In this document: positions 20,033 through 31,320 of the stretch, piece by piece
Layout: every line of letters starts with the position of its first letter
Position numbering within the stretch: position 1 is the first letter of the stretch
Source: Lotus japonicus
Taxonomy: Eukaryota > Streptophyta > Magnoliopsida > Fabales > Fabaceae
Length of the DNA: 64,000 nt
Direction of reading: 5' to 3'
Assembly: GCF_012489685.1 (NCBI RefSeq)
Contig: NC_080042.1
Span: 3,412,501-3,476,500, forward strand
Position numbers and translations under genes: made by a program
The notes under the pieces: generated by a model
The model's input: the letters and a program-made list of their open reading frames with translations, nothing else
Database searches by the model: none
What the model was told of the DNA's origin: nothing

Positions 20033-21300
20033 CTAAACTCGTGTTGGAAACATATTTTTGATGTGTTCCCTAATTTGCTCCATTTGCAAGGAACTTTGAA
20101 AATCAGGTTCCTCCCATGTAACAGTACTTGGGCCAGCTTCATTTTCTCCTCCTCCATCTTCATTTTCATAATTTGCATCAAATTCTTCATCACTTCTATC
20201 ATTTCTTCTAATAAAGTTATGCAAAGCCATACAAGCCGTAATGATTTTGTTTTGTGTCTTCAAATCATAAGAAGGCATACTACCTAGTATCTTCCATTTT
20301 GCTTTGCAACAACCAAATGATCGTTCAATCACATTGCGAAGACTAGAATGATAATAATTGAACACCTCAACTCTCCCTGTTATTCTAGGTCCATTTCTGA
20401 ATTGCGGAAGATGATACCTATTTTTTTTGTATGGCCCTAGAAAACCCATAAAAGTAGGGTATCCCGCATCAACAAGATAATATTTACCTAAACAATAAAA
20501 TATTATCGCATGTTAATACATAAGTGTAACAATATTATATAATTATAAGTTTTAAATATTACGTACCATGAGGAGGATGGGGAAAATGCAATGATGGTCT
20601 ACGCAGAGCCTCCATAAAAATCTTAGCATCATGTGCAGAACCCTCCCACCCAGCCCAGACAAAGGTGAAACACATGTTGAAATCGCAAGCAGCCATGACA
20701 TTAGTGGTAGTGTAACCTTTCCTACCAATATAAGTTGCCTGGAGTTGAGGAGGAACACAAACTCTTATGTGAGTACCATCTATTGCACCAATGCAATCTT
20801 TAAAATAAGGGTAATATCTGACATCATTCTTAATCTCATCAGGAACATCACTAAATGATGAGTCAATAGGTTTAATTATGTCTCTTGCAAGTCCACAAAC
20901 AACATTTAGGACGCTATGAAACTGTCTAGATATTGTTTCTCCAGAATGTTGGAATCTCTCCTCTAAAATGCGAACAGAAGCTGGTTGACCCACCATGTAT
21001 AAAAAAAAAAGCAACCTGCTCATAAATTCCCACATTGCGAGTTGGCCTCAAGTTATACTTGTTTTGCAACACATCACATAAATGGAAGAAGACATGTTTC
21101 TTCATTCTAAACATTTGGTAACAACGAATCGGATGACCATTTAGAATTTCAGAAACCCAACGATAACCTGTTTGATCTGAATCTCTACGTGGACTTTTGA
21201 CAACATTACTCGTGAAGTAATTCACAACTTCACATACAAGTGCGTACACAACCTTTTTCTTCTCCTCTAACTCTGATGAAGACATCCTGTGAGATTTCAT
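20033..21300 (-). pseudogene. PIF/Harbinger DDE transposase (HARBI1-like), one frameshift
   Basis: Reads from the ATG at 21300 (MKSHRMSSSELEEKKK). An N-terminal helical region (21300-21010) gives NVGIYEQVA, then the frame breaks in a run of ten A at about 21001-21010 and resumes as FLYMVGQPASVRILEERFQH. The catalytic core is complete: first Asp in DCIGAIDGTHIRV (about 20790), second Asp in VDAGYPTFMG (about 20465) and Glu in RNVIERSFG (about 20325). A short intron (20566-20488, donor GTACGT, acceptor TTTAG) splits the codon of G in PPHGKYY. It ends at 20033 after IREHIKNMFPTRV. Cuts and pastes the element. Apart from the homopolymer shift the gene looks intact; a sequencing error there cannot be excluded. 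Confidence 0.88.
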
Positions 21301-22372
21301 TGTTAAAATTATATCAAACCAATAAAAGTGGAAAGCAAAACTAAAATATCATGTCATAAAATATCCAAACAAGCTCATAGAAGATCACATATCCAAAATT
21401 CAGAAAGTCATAACACTAACATATGTCATAAAATATCCAAACAAGACCACATAAGATCGCATATCCAAAATTCATAAAGTCATAACACTAACATATGTCA
21501 TAAAATATCCAAACAAGACCATATAAGATCACATATCCAAATAAGCCTATTTGTGTTTAGACTTAATCCATCCAAGCTGCAGTGTAGGCTCCTCTAAGGA
21601 AAGAAAGATAAGCCTATTCTCCCTTTTGTCCATAAGACTAATGCCCGTGTAAAATAAATCACTCCCACGAGTGAGCCCTGGTAGATTCTTTAGCCTCTCT
21701 ACACATGCATTGATGTTAGCAGGATCATTTTTAGATCCAGGATCACTTGACTCAAAGCTATTAATAACACGTTCCAATTGACTAGAGAGGTTAGCCGCAG
21801 CCCCAACTTTCTTCTCACCCTCTCTACCTCTCTTCCTTTGTCCATTTCCCCTTGAAGATGATGGTTGCGCTGTCATTTCTACCTCAATCCCATGCTCTTC
21901 TGTTTCGGCCTCATCAATATCAGCATCAAATGACTCTTCCACTCCAATGCTTTGACCGTGAGAGTCTCTTGAATCTTCAGATGGAGCATATGCTGCAAGA
22001 CCAGTAGCAACTACACCCTTGAATAAAATTTCCATCTCAGGAAAAAATTTCAGACCTTCATCTCTAAACTTTCCAACCTCAGGACTCTCCTGTGAAAAAG
22101 AAAAACAAGGATTAACACTTGCAAAACTCAGGAAATTGTAGAGCAGATCATGCAAATACAATAGCTGAAATAAACAGTCATCACACATACCTTGATTTTG
22201 GCCTCCCACCATTCATCACTAGCAGCTACTGTTCTCTTAGTCGCATCCCAACCAAGACCTGATTCTATTGCATTAAGCTTTGTCCATAATGCCCAATCTA
22301 CTTTCAAATGATCCCACTTATTTTTAAATTTTTTATAATCATATGCTAACTTTGTGGCATTGTTGAACTTGG

Positions 22373-25300
22373 TGTAACACCCCGATTTCGGTGGCGTCAC
22401 TTTAGTAACCAAAAGATAAACTAATGCGGAAAAACGTGAATATATATTTTTTTTTCCGTCGATGATATAGACAAGACTGAATTAAATAAAATGCAAGTGC
22501 GAAAGACAACAGAACTAATATGCAATATATATTACAGCCCCCGCTGTAAGTAGCTAACCACGTCACGAGTAAACCTCCAGTGACGGGAAGTAGAAAAGTA
22601 GCGCCCGAAGGCAAAAGGTATAATCCAAAAGAAAGGTCAAGTGTCTGCAACACTGTCCCTCAAAATAAGAATAAGTCAGCCCAAACGGCCTGAAACAAGA
22701 CCTCCTAGTCCAACCAACTCTCTATGATTCCCGTAGAGAAACCACACAAAAAACTATAGGTGGGAAACTACCCTGTCCCCAAAGAAACAAATGATGTTCA
22801 GAGATAAGACTCTACTCCTACACTGATCCCATCTCGAAGAGCTCACACTAACACTCAATCCTACACGCTAGCGTGATCGTCGTCCGAATCTGAATCCTGA
22901 ACGACCAAGTCTATGTACACCATCCGTCCTCCGCTCGCTACCACGATGCGCTCCTGTTCCAGCATCTCCACACTAGTTCCCCCCGAAGGGTGAACCATCG
23001 TGAACCAGCCCGCCAAGGACATCTGACAATGGGCGTTTGTCCGCCAAAACACACACAGAAGACGCGAGGGTCAACTCCAAAGAATTATGTAATGAATAGC
23101 ACCAATAGATACAGATAATAGAATAGCCACTTAGGCTTATAGCTAGGGATAACATCCTAGGGTTGTACAATTCATCATGAATATAAAAGACGATAGTAGC
23201 AATTAACATGCATCAAATAGGATTAACAATTATCAATCACACTCAGCAACTAAGTCAGTATGCATGTTGCATGAAATGATATGGCGGTTAACCCAGTTAA
23301 CCAAATGCATTCCGGAAAGGGATGGACATCAAACGGATCAATCCTAGCACCAGCAACGGTGGGACCATTTCTGCCCGCGTGCCTCTTACACCAAACAAAG
23401 GTATGGACATCAACGAGTCAATCCTAGCACCAGCAACGGTGGGACCATTTCCGCTCGCGTGCCTCTGGGATGGACATCAACGGGTCAATCCTAGCACCAG
23501 CAACGGTGGGACCATTTCTGCCCGCGTGCCTCTTAAACCAAACCAAGGTAGCTAGATCAGCAGTAAACCCGGAGGTCTGCCATTTCGGTCTGCTACAAGA
23601 GTCGTCTACAAACGCTCTTACACGACATTCCGGGTCTTATGACCATTTTGGAAACCGACGAGGTCCAGAGTACGTCCTGTGTTAATACCTCATTAATGTT
23701 GCATGAATGCAGGATGATTAGTCAAACAACGTCTCCGAATCTCACTCGACACGTCGCCACGTGTTCTAGGTAAATTAAAGTCTCTAAAAGCTTACCCTAA
23801 GGTAACAGTCGATTCTGCGACAAAAGACACTTCTTCACAACAATACATAACTCATGATGATCTCCAAATCATCCGACTCATCTCAATCCGATGGTCAAAA
23901 CTGCTCAAAGAGCGAATGAGTATCAACATACTCAGAACTCCCAATCTTTCTCAACACTTGGATCCGGCGACACTTCTCGTTTTCCAAAACTAAGATTTGC
24001 ATCCTAAGCTTGCATCTGAGATTGTTATCATTATTTAAAGGTTTAGAGGTTGTTTAATATCTTATGAATTTTCCTTGTAAAAATAGTTCCTTTTAGTCTT
24101 ATCGTAATCCCTATGAGTTTCAAAGTTCCCATAATCCCAAGTAATTCCCAGAGAATGTCTCGATCCACTAAAACCATAACAAGGCCCGAACTCCGTTCGT
24201 CCCGTCAAACTTTCTCAAGCTCTCAAAATAAAATCGGCATGACCTGCCCGTTATTCTCACTCCTCAGTTCCACAGATATATGTGCAATAGCATAGTTAAA
24301 TTAGCACAATACAACAAATAAAATCTATGCATCAACACATCCTAAATTAACCACGTAGCACTTAGCATATATAGCAGATATCGCACATCCTAGATTAACC
24401 ATTTAGCATACGATATCAATGCATCATGAAATTAACAAGCTCGGCCGAAGCCTCAGAAATCATTTCAGACATTTAGCAATTGAGTGCATAACACATAAAT
24501 CAAGTCGAATTCGTCGACACCTAAAGCATTATCTAGTAAATTCAGAGAGTAACCCTCACCTTAGCCAATTTCCATACTAAGGTGCAACTCCGATCCGATT
24601 ACATCTTTATTTGCATATGTTGGCTCGATTCCTCCCATTGTGTAGCTTCGATGCAAGGTGCTTCCGTTCATCGTACGAAAATCAAGTTTCTGAAACTTGT
24701 CGGCGAAGAGTCGCCAGACAAAGTTGCGGCTCACGGGGTTGACGGAGGAACTGTCGCCGAAGACATAAAGGAAGGTTGTTCCTTCATCCTTTCGCGGCCA
24801 GAAACTCAACGGCGCTGTCCGTTTCCCCAAAGAGTCGACGGTTTGCCCATAAAGTTCAGCCGAAGGTCGACGGTGGTTGTCGGGGTCATTGAATAAAATG
24901 ACCCAAATACGAAATTGAAGATAGGGTTTTGCTCTCCTCGCGGCAAGGATCGTCGCAGTACACTCCGTTTTTCCATTGGTCGGCGGAGTTGACCGGAAAA
25001 AGCTCCCGAAGGCGGCAACGGCGGCGGTTGACGGCGACGGAACGGCGATCCGGAATATGGGTTTTGTTGTGGACGTCGCAAGGGTTCTAACGGTACTAAC
25101 CTCGCTGTGAACAGAGGTCCGATGACACTAGAATCGAAGATCGAAGATTACGGCGTCAGCGACGTCGGTTTCGCTTCGTTCTGCTCACGGTGGCTTCGTG
25201 AGGGGGAGGACGTGGTGGCTTGCACGTGGTGGGTTAGTGACGGTGGTGGCTTGTTGCAATGGAAAGGAAACAACATGAAAGTAGGAAAGAAAGAAAGAAG

Positions 25301-26736
25301 AAACATGTGTGCGTGGGCAGCAAGGAGGAAAATGGTGATGAGAAGATTGATGATGTGCGTGGGTGCTGCAGCTTTTGGAAAATAGGCAGAAGAAGAAGTA
25401 GGAAATGGGTCAAGGAAGAAAAATGAAGAAAAAGTGTAATGAGAGAGAGAGATGTCGACAGAGTGAGTGAGGGAGGATAAGGAAGTTTAGATATTTAGGA
25501 AAGATATTTGTAAACTGGTATAAATTGATTTAGACACTGAAGAATTTAGCTCACAAAGTTAAGAGAAAAATATATAATGGATATATAACTATACTAAAAA
25601 TTATGAGGAACTTTATGAAATAGTAAAGTATAAATTATGATCACTTTGAGCAAATTAAAATGATCCATTAACCAAGAAATGAGTAGATATATATCAAAGA
25701 TCGGATAAGGATGAATAGGTATTTATCAAAGATTGGATAAGGATGAACAGATATTTTGTAAAGATATTTTCAAAAGATATTTTGTAAACCGGTACAGATT
25801 TGTTTAGATATCGGAGGATTTAGCTCATAGAGTTAAGATAAAAATATGAGTGATTTCCGATTCTTCCTACTGATTCCAATGTATTCTAGACACGATATTC
25901 TCCCCGCTGAATCTTCTAATTCTTCAAAGAAATATCGGTATGATTTTTGGTTTTCGAGGCTTGTTTTTAATGCTATATATAGAGGTTGGCAAAACGCGGG
26001 AAAATGAAAGTTTCGCGAATCTGATTTTTCCGGCTTCATTCTCCGTGAATTCTAAGATAGGTTTTGGCGACATAAATCCAAAACTCAACAGAGGTTTCCT
26101 TGTATTTTAGGTGGCTAATGCAAAGTCGGTGTAAAAACTATTTTACCCGATAAGTTACTTTTTACATCGAATGTCGGAATAGAAAACTTCCTTCTGAAGA
26201 AATATTGAAATCATCAAGAGAAATGGGTGTACGCATGTGGAATCTTCATTTGATGTTCAGAATAGAAAAAGTCTTCATTGTCGGTTGATTTTAGGGTTTT
26301 GAAATACCAGGGTTTCAGTTTCGGCAAACTTCCGAGGGTTGGAATCGGACGTTCGTAGATTCTAGGGTTTCGCCTCGAAACGATGGTTATATATGGAATA
26401 AGAGAAGTTCTAACATTTCTCTGAAGATTTTTGGACTAAATTCCTACAGTGTTCCAAGGGTGGAACATCTTTGGAAATTTTATTCCTATAGTGTTCCAAG
26501 GGTGGAACATAGTCTGATTTCCTAAGGTTCTTGTCCTTGGTTTTGAAACGAATATTAGTCGTGCTATAACTTAGATCGACTTCGATACAATCCTTTGACT
26601 TTTCCTGAACTTTCTCCTTCATAAATTTATTTCATTTGGTAGACTCTTGTTCAGGTTTCCCTTCACGATACATCAAGCCTAATCGTAAATGGAAATCTCT
26701 TCCACTTATTCTAAGCTTAAAAACTTGGGTCTTACA
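22373..26736 (-). repeat. Solo LTR, Tekay-2 family, inserted in the MYB exon
   Basis: Plus-strand sequence starts TGTAACACCCCGATTTCGG and ends CTTGGGTCTTACA, the reverse complement of a Tekay-2 type LTR. CTTGG occurs on both sides (22368-22372 and 26737-26741), a perfect 5-bp target duplication. No internal retrotransposon sequence is present, so this is a product of LTR-LTR recombination. At 4364 bp it is longer than the Tekay-2 3' LTR, partly because of extra tandem units at 23319-23549. A minus-strand TATA box lies near 25973-25982. Confidence 0.93.
23319..23549 (-). repeat. Three tandem units of about 75 bp in the solo LTR
   Basis: Each unit contains TCAATCCTAGCACCAGCAAC and GGTGGGACCATTTC, followed by CGCGTGCCTCT. 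The Tekay-2 3' LTR has only one such unit (about 14918-14988), so the number of units varies between LTR copies. Confidence 0.85.
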
Positions 26737-26886
26737 CTTGGCTTGTATATTTGCCCATCCAGTTCTTGTAAAGTGAGTGTGAGGTCTATTCCCAGCACGT
26801 ACCTCTTCAACGCACACTTTCAAAAAAATTCCAAGATTCTTATCACTCCAATCTGCTCTATTTCGTTTCACATGAACTTGAGACAT

Positions 26887-28530
26887 TTCAACAAGCTTTA
26901 AGAAACAGTATATAAGTGAATGGTAAGCACATCATTCAATTCAATTAATATTGCAAGTTAACTAACTATCTTTCTTAAACAGCAACCGTTTCAACTTGTC
27001 CATGAAATGAAATGCTACCAGAGAACACAGTACATAGATGATGATGCCATTGATAATTGAGAAAAAAGAAAAAAGAAAAAAAAAAGTAGAAAACAGAATC
27101 AAACCTAGAAGCAAAAGAAGCTAAAAATCAAACCTACCATTGATAAGTGGGTGTAACATACCAAAGTGAGTGTGAACAAGCAATGCTTTCACATACCTTC
27201 TTGTAGAAACTTGGTATTGTAGAAGCTTCAGCACTTTTCTTCTGCTTTTCCTTAAAAATGTCAAGCAAAATTCTCTTTGTTTCAAGCTCTGCAAATTAAA
27301 GTAGAAAATCAAAATGGGGTGTTGTCAAGTTCTGCAAATTACAGTTCCACCATGCAATGAAGCATTCAACTTTGAAAGAATCACCCAATTCAATTTTCTT
27401 TAGCTTTAATCCTTTGCTTCAATTTTGTTTTGTTGGTCTTTATAGTGTTAAAATTCTTCAAATTGTCACACTTTGATTAGTGTTTACCATATCATTGTTC
27501 CTCAAAGTTAAACAGTCATCACACGTAGTCTTATCACTTGTTAACCACTAAGCTTAAAATGATCAGAAGATGACATTAACAAAGTCTCAAAGCATATATA
27601 TAGCACCATGATCACTAGCCATAAGTTAATCATATCAAATCTACTACAGGGAAACAGAACAAAGAAATAAGAAATAAAATCTAACATAACTACATAAGAC
27701 ACATACAGATCCATGTAATTATAAATATTTTGATTTGATTAGGCTCCATGCCTAATCAGATTTCAGTGTGGTGATTTCAATTTCAATCACAATGTTGAAC
27801 TGGAAATTTGGGGAACAAATTCACACAAAATGAAAATCACAAAAATCAGAACGCAACCAGATGAATTCGAAATTGGCAAAGAACAGAACCACCAACAGAA
27901 AGTGAATCTCTCAAAATTGATAACATAAGCAGGATCAATTATCAAACCCTAATCAGATTATAACATATAAATCCCTTATCCATCAAACCCTAATCGGATT
28001 GTAACCTATAAGAACTACAAAAATTAAACCACAAATTTGGGATAAATCAGAATTCAAGATAATGAAAACAGAGTCGCAATTTGATGAATTCGAAACAGAC
28101 GAAGACGCACCTTGGTAGGAGAAATAGAGAGAAAAGGAACTGCACCATTAGGTTTTGATGAACTGATTCAATTCGAATGAGAATGTCGATGAGTTGAATC
28201 CAAAGAATGTCGATCGTGACGGCGGCGGAGGCCGTGACGGCGGCGGCGACGAGATTCAGTGGGGAACCATTTGTGTGCTAGGGTTTAGTGTTTCAGATGG
28301 AGAGAATTGAAATGTAGGACAAGGCTTGTCATTCTGATATTTTGCTAAGGGTAATTTTGTCAATAAAGTTTTAGGTAACAGCTTCCCGAAAAAGCAGAAA
28401 AAATAAGCTCCAGGACCCAGCTTTTCAAAAAGATCTTTAAGAAGCTTTTTAATAAGTTAAAATAAATTATCCAAACACCACTTTTTAATAAGCTCTAGCT
28501 TTTTTCTAGTGAAAAAGCTGTAATAAGAGC
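26887..28530 (-). other. 5' flank of the Harbinger MYB gene
   Basis: AT-rich, non-coding. It includes a CG-rich patch with GGCGGCGGCGACGAG-like words (28215-28260) that may be leader sequence on the minus strand, and A/T-rich subterminal repeats with AAGCTTTTT and AATAAGCTC words (28376-28530). No further exon was recognised. Confidence 0.5.
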
Positions 28531-28555
28531 TTATTTATGGTATCCAAACGGCCTC
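28531..28555 (-). repeat. Right terminus of the Harbinger element
   Basis: On the minus strand it begins GAGGCCGTTTGGATACC, like the GGnC...TTTGG ends of plant PIF/Harbinger elements. The partner terminus is not seen near 19902. Confidence 0.65.
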
Positions 28556-30067
28556 ATAGTTAGATATACTTACTCCAACTTCAGGATCCTCAATACCCAT
28601 GTCTTTGCAGAAGATTCTAGCTAACTCTTCAAGATCACTCTCAAAGTTGTTCAAGTCCTAGAATACAATGAAACAATGATTTTAGACACATACAAGCTGA
28701 ACCAACAAAAAAAGTGCAGCAAATCAGTTCAATCTCATGATATAACACCAGTTCTTCAGCCTTACCCATAGAAACTGGTCCTTCACCAGCATATGATTTA
28801 CAGCTGGCAAAAGAAAACAACACAAATTTCTTAAAATTCAAAATTGCAAACATTTGGTTAAATGAACATAACCATTTACACTGCATTAGAGTAAGAAAGA
28901 GAAGAGACCTTGATGGGAATAATTTTCTCTCCAGCATACATATCTTGGCCTTCATACGACCGAAATTCAGCTAGCTGTGACTGATATAACACAAGCCCAA
29001 CATACATAAACTCAACAGTAGATTCTCACATGCACAAAAAAGCAACAACAGAAGATTTGGTGATTGTGGTTACCAAATCAAAGAAAAGGAGCCAATTGAT
29101 TCAGAATCTGAGTAACCAATGATGAAGTTATACCAATTGATTGAGCAATCTGAGTAACAAAAGGAGGAGGAAGCTTTAGGTCTTTAACAGTACGTCTTGC
29201 AAAGACACCCACCTCGTGATCAGGATCTGCAATTCAATTAATCAATCAATGTGGTGGTGGTAGAATGATTGAACAACAATAAGGGTTTTGTCGGAAATTG
29301 AACCTACCGGAAGGGTTCCATGTGAAGGCATCTTTGTACCTCTTAGCGTCGATTTCAATGTCCAATCGAATTGGGACCAGATTCTCCGCCGTTGGCCTGT
29401 GCGGTTGGTTGGTTAGGGTTTTGAATTGTGAAACCAGAAGAAAACGGAAGAGAAGGTTCAGAGTTTGAACTTACATTCTGAACTTCACGGGGTTTCTGTA
29501 GAAAACTGAAGCGGGGGTTTTCATGCTTCCTGTGTTGTGTTGAAATCGAAGGAAAATCAGCAAACTCTTCTTCTTCTTCTTCTTGGTGAAGAAATCAACA
29601 ATCTTCTTCTTCTTCGAACCACAATTTCTCTCTTCTTTGAGCGGGATGTTCAATTTTTCCCAAAATTGAGAGCGGTGAAACTGAAAAGGGTTTACAGAAG
29701 GTTCGGGAGTGCTTTTTTCTATTTTTTATTTGATAAAATATATTATATGGGGTTTTCATTTAACAACAAAATAATCTTAATTTTTCATGACAAAATTTCG
29801 TACAGCGGTTGACACGGAAACTGCTGTAAAAAATCAGGCCTTCCTATTTACAACGGTTTAAAGCTTACACCGCTGTTAATGCCTCAGCTTATTATAGCGG
29901 TTATAAAATCAACCGCTGTAAGAAATCTTAAAACCGCTCCGTGCAATTTTTTAGAGCGGTTCACCCGTAAACCGCTGTTAAAGAGGCGTTGTAAAAGCCA
30001 TTTTCTAGTGTAGTGATTAGTCATGCTGTCAAATAAAAAAAAAATATTCACGTTTTTTCCGCTTTAA
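28556..30067 (+). repeat. Large direct duplication, copy B
   Basis: Second copy of 18379-19901. It carries the CACTA right part (28556-30015), the ATT target duplication (30016-30018) and the LTR stub. Unlike copy A, the LTR sequence continues past the end of the repeat, reaching the true LTR end at 30114. Confidence 0.88.
28574..29524 (-). pseudogene. BSH: Second copy of the captured BSH fragment
   Basis: Same six exon-like blocks as at 18397-19357, shifted by about 10.17 kb: exon 1 ATG at 29524, exon 2 at about 29396-29308, exon 4 at about 28980-28909, exon 6 at 28657-28574. A 10-bp deletion near 28802 removes the LDLC part of exon 5 and shifts its frame, so this copy is more broken than the first. 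Other differences are single-base. It has no Ulp1 fragment beside it, because the duplication starts inside the intron after exon 6. Confidence 0.82.
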
Positions 30068-30114
30068 TTTCTTTTTGGTTACTAAAGTGACGCCACCGAA
30101 ATCGGGGGTTTACA
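30019..30114 (+). repeat. Terminal 96 bp of the Tekay-2 3' LTR
   Basis: GGTTACTAAAGTGACGCCAC and then CGGGGGTTTACA match the end of this LTR family (reverse complement at 22373-22415). It marks the right border of Tekay-2. The next bases AGTCA (30115-30119) should be its target duplication; the partner is outside the window. Confidence 0.85.
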
Positions 30115-30827
30115 AGTCATGTTTTCATTGAGAGTGATTCTTCCTTAGCAACAAGATGATACACTTTTACTTCTCATCATCCTTGTAAGCTCTTAGGTAA
30201 CTTTCATTTAATTGATATTATTAGTATGGAAGTACATAGTAGGGATTTACCATATTTTTCGTGAAGCCAATTCAGTGGCTGGTTATATGGCAAAGGTAGG
30301 TTGTGATAGGACAACTCGTTTATGAGAGTTATAACCTTAATCTTGTTCTTAGGTTCCTACTTGAGAGGGTTGTTCTCAAGTTTTGATTTGGTTAGTAATA
30401 ATCTTTTGCATTTTCAAAAAAAATTATATATTTGACTATATTCATATTTAAATTATTATAATGAAAATAAAATTTAATATCAGTTTATTAATTTTTCTAT
30501 TTTAGTGGAAATATTATTTTAAGATTAATTTATAGTAAAATCTTTAGTTGAATGTAATTAAAATCATTTATATATATCTTGCTGTTATTGAAAGGCCAAA
30601 AGCGCATAAATATCTTACTATTCAATATTTAAAAAATTCAACTCAATTTTAAATAAATATAGATAGATTATAACTTATTCCAAACATGTTAAGTTTAAGT
30701 ATAGAAAATTTGTAAATGTGAAGATTTGAAGAATCAGTCCAAACCACAAATTGGGATCTTAATAAAAAATGACTATTCAGGAGTTCAAAGTCAACGTAAA
30801 ATATTTCGATCATGTTCCTCCCCTCTA
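30115..30827. other. AT-rich flank upstream of the peptide gene
   Basis: No ORF, repeat or element end recognised. It probably represents pre-insertion genomic DNA and includes the upstream region of the peptide gene at 30932. Confidence 0.5.
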
Positions 30828-30838
30828 CTATATATATT
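30828..30838 (+). promoter_or_regulatory. TATA box of the cysteine-rich peptide gene
   Basis: CTATATATATT about 95-105 bp before the ATG at 30932, following a pyrimidine-rich CCTCCCCTCTA stretch. The position allows a leader of about 70 nt. Confidence 0.65.
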
Positions 30839-30931
30839 CAAAATTAAGCTGAATTGTATTCGAAGTTCTCTCTCAAAACTTTCAAGCTACATATTTCATT
30901 CCCTCATCTCAATACTACAACACAAGAAGAA

Positions 30932-31289
30932 ATGGTGAAGGCTTCATTGAAATTTACAACATTCATACTTGTTATTCTTGCAATAGAAGCAGCTTGCAAT
31001 GGTATGCAATTATTTGATATTTTAATTTTATTTGTAATGTTTTTTTTATACACTGATCTGCCTGAAATATTAAAATCATACAAAAATCTTTGTAGGACTT
31101 TCATCCTCAGATATACCCATAGAAGATGCACGCATGGTAAATGAAGTTGAAGTAGACTATGACCCTGGTTGCCCTGGTTGCCCTGTTGGCCGCTTTCATT
31201 GTCTAACAAACAGAGATTGTGCCAATGTAGGTGCAAGATGCCAAGGAAGATTCATGTGCGTGAACCACACATGTATTTGCAAGCTTTAA
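30932..31289 (+). CDS. Secreted cysteine-rich peptide, NCR/defensin-like, two exons
   Basis: Exon 1 (30932-31001) encodes a signal peptide, MVKASLKFTTFILVILAIEA then ACN. An intron of 94 bp (31002-31095, donor GTATGC, acceptor TTTGTAG) splits a Gly codon. Exon 2 (31096-31289) encodes the rest, 87 residues in total. An acidic stretch (DIPIEDARMVNEVEVDYD) is followed by a cysteine-rich tail with spacing C-x2-C-x6-C-x5-C-x6-C-x5-C-x4-C-x-C. The last six cysteines resemble six-Cys NCR peptides, which legumes secrete toward bacteroids in root nodules; the extra CxxC is unusual. Exon layout (signal peptide, intron, mature part) is that of NCR and defensin-like genes. TATA and AATAAA are in place. 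It could instead be a non-nodule defensin-like peptide. Expression is unknown. Confidence 0.82.
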
Positions 31290-31314
31290 AGTTCTTCCCG
31301 AACTATGAAAAATT

Positions 31315-31320
31315 AATAAA
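31315..31320 (+). terminator. Polyadenylation signal of the peptide gene
   Basis: AATAAA 26 bases after the TAA stop at 31287-31289. Confidence 0.65.

Larger units (their letters stand above)
21547..26886 (-). pseudogene. Harbinger-associated MYB/SANT-like protein gene, split by a solo LTR
   Basis: Minus-strand exons. ATG at 26886, MSQVHVKRNRADWSDKN then FTRTGWANIQAK, up to the LTR at 26736. It resumes at 22372 with FNNATKLAYDYKKFKNKWDH and DEWWEAKIK, ending at a GTATGTG donor (22190). A third exon (22089-21547) follows a TTTTTCACAG acceptor with ESPEVGKFRDEGLKFF, an acidic middle and a basic RKRGREG stretch, and stops at 21547. The first part is the Myb_DNA-bind_3 fold found in the DNA-binding partner of plant PIF/Harbinger transposases, which brings the transposase to the termini. 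Frame agrees across the insertion once one CTTGG copy is counted. The 4.4-kb LTR inactivates it. A small upstream intron or UTR may exist. Confidence 0.85.
19902..28555 (-). mobile_element. PIF/Harbinger DNA transposon, left end truncated
   Basis: Contains the two genes of plant PIF/Harbinger elements on the minus strand: a MYB/SANT-like protein gene and a DDE transposase. The right end (28555 inward, minus strand) reads GAGGCCGTTTGGATACC, a typical Harbinger terminus, followed inward by AAGCTT-rich subterminal sequence. ATA at 28556-28558 also stands at 18379-18381 in the uninterrupted copy, so ATA could be a 3-bp target duplication, though TTA/TAA is more usual. No matching terminus is seen at 19902, so that end was lost. 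The element includes a later solo LTR (22373-26736). Without that, it is about 4.3 kb. Confidence 0.82.
8183..30114 (+). mobile_element. Tekay-2: Ty3/gypsy chromovirus, gag to 3' LTR, host of several nested elements
   Basis: Its 5' LTR and the start of gag lie left of the window, beyond the Tekay-1 insertion. From 8183 it runs gag, protease, reverse transcriptase, RNase H and integrase with a chromodomain-like tail, a polypurine tract (about 12200-12214) and a 3' LTR that starts at 12215. The LTR is broken by CACTA and Harbinger insertions and closes at 30114 (GGGGGTTTACA). The integrase tail with a final TWELKEKIKEQYPKLF motif fits the Tekay/Del chromovirus group. Several stops, one frameshift and one RNase H deletion make it inactive. 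Confidence 0.85.

Noticed and set aside
24113..24295. 60-codon ORF similar to one at 14087-14269
   Set aside because: Both lie antisense in LTRs of the same family; similarity follows from shared descent and no coding signal is evident.
30904..31236. 110-codon minus-strand ORF across the peptide gene
   Set aside because: It is opposite the two-exon peptide gene and ignores its intron; a shadow.
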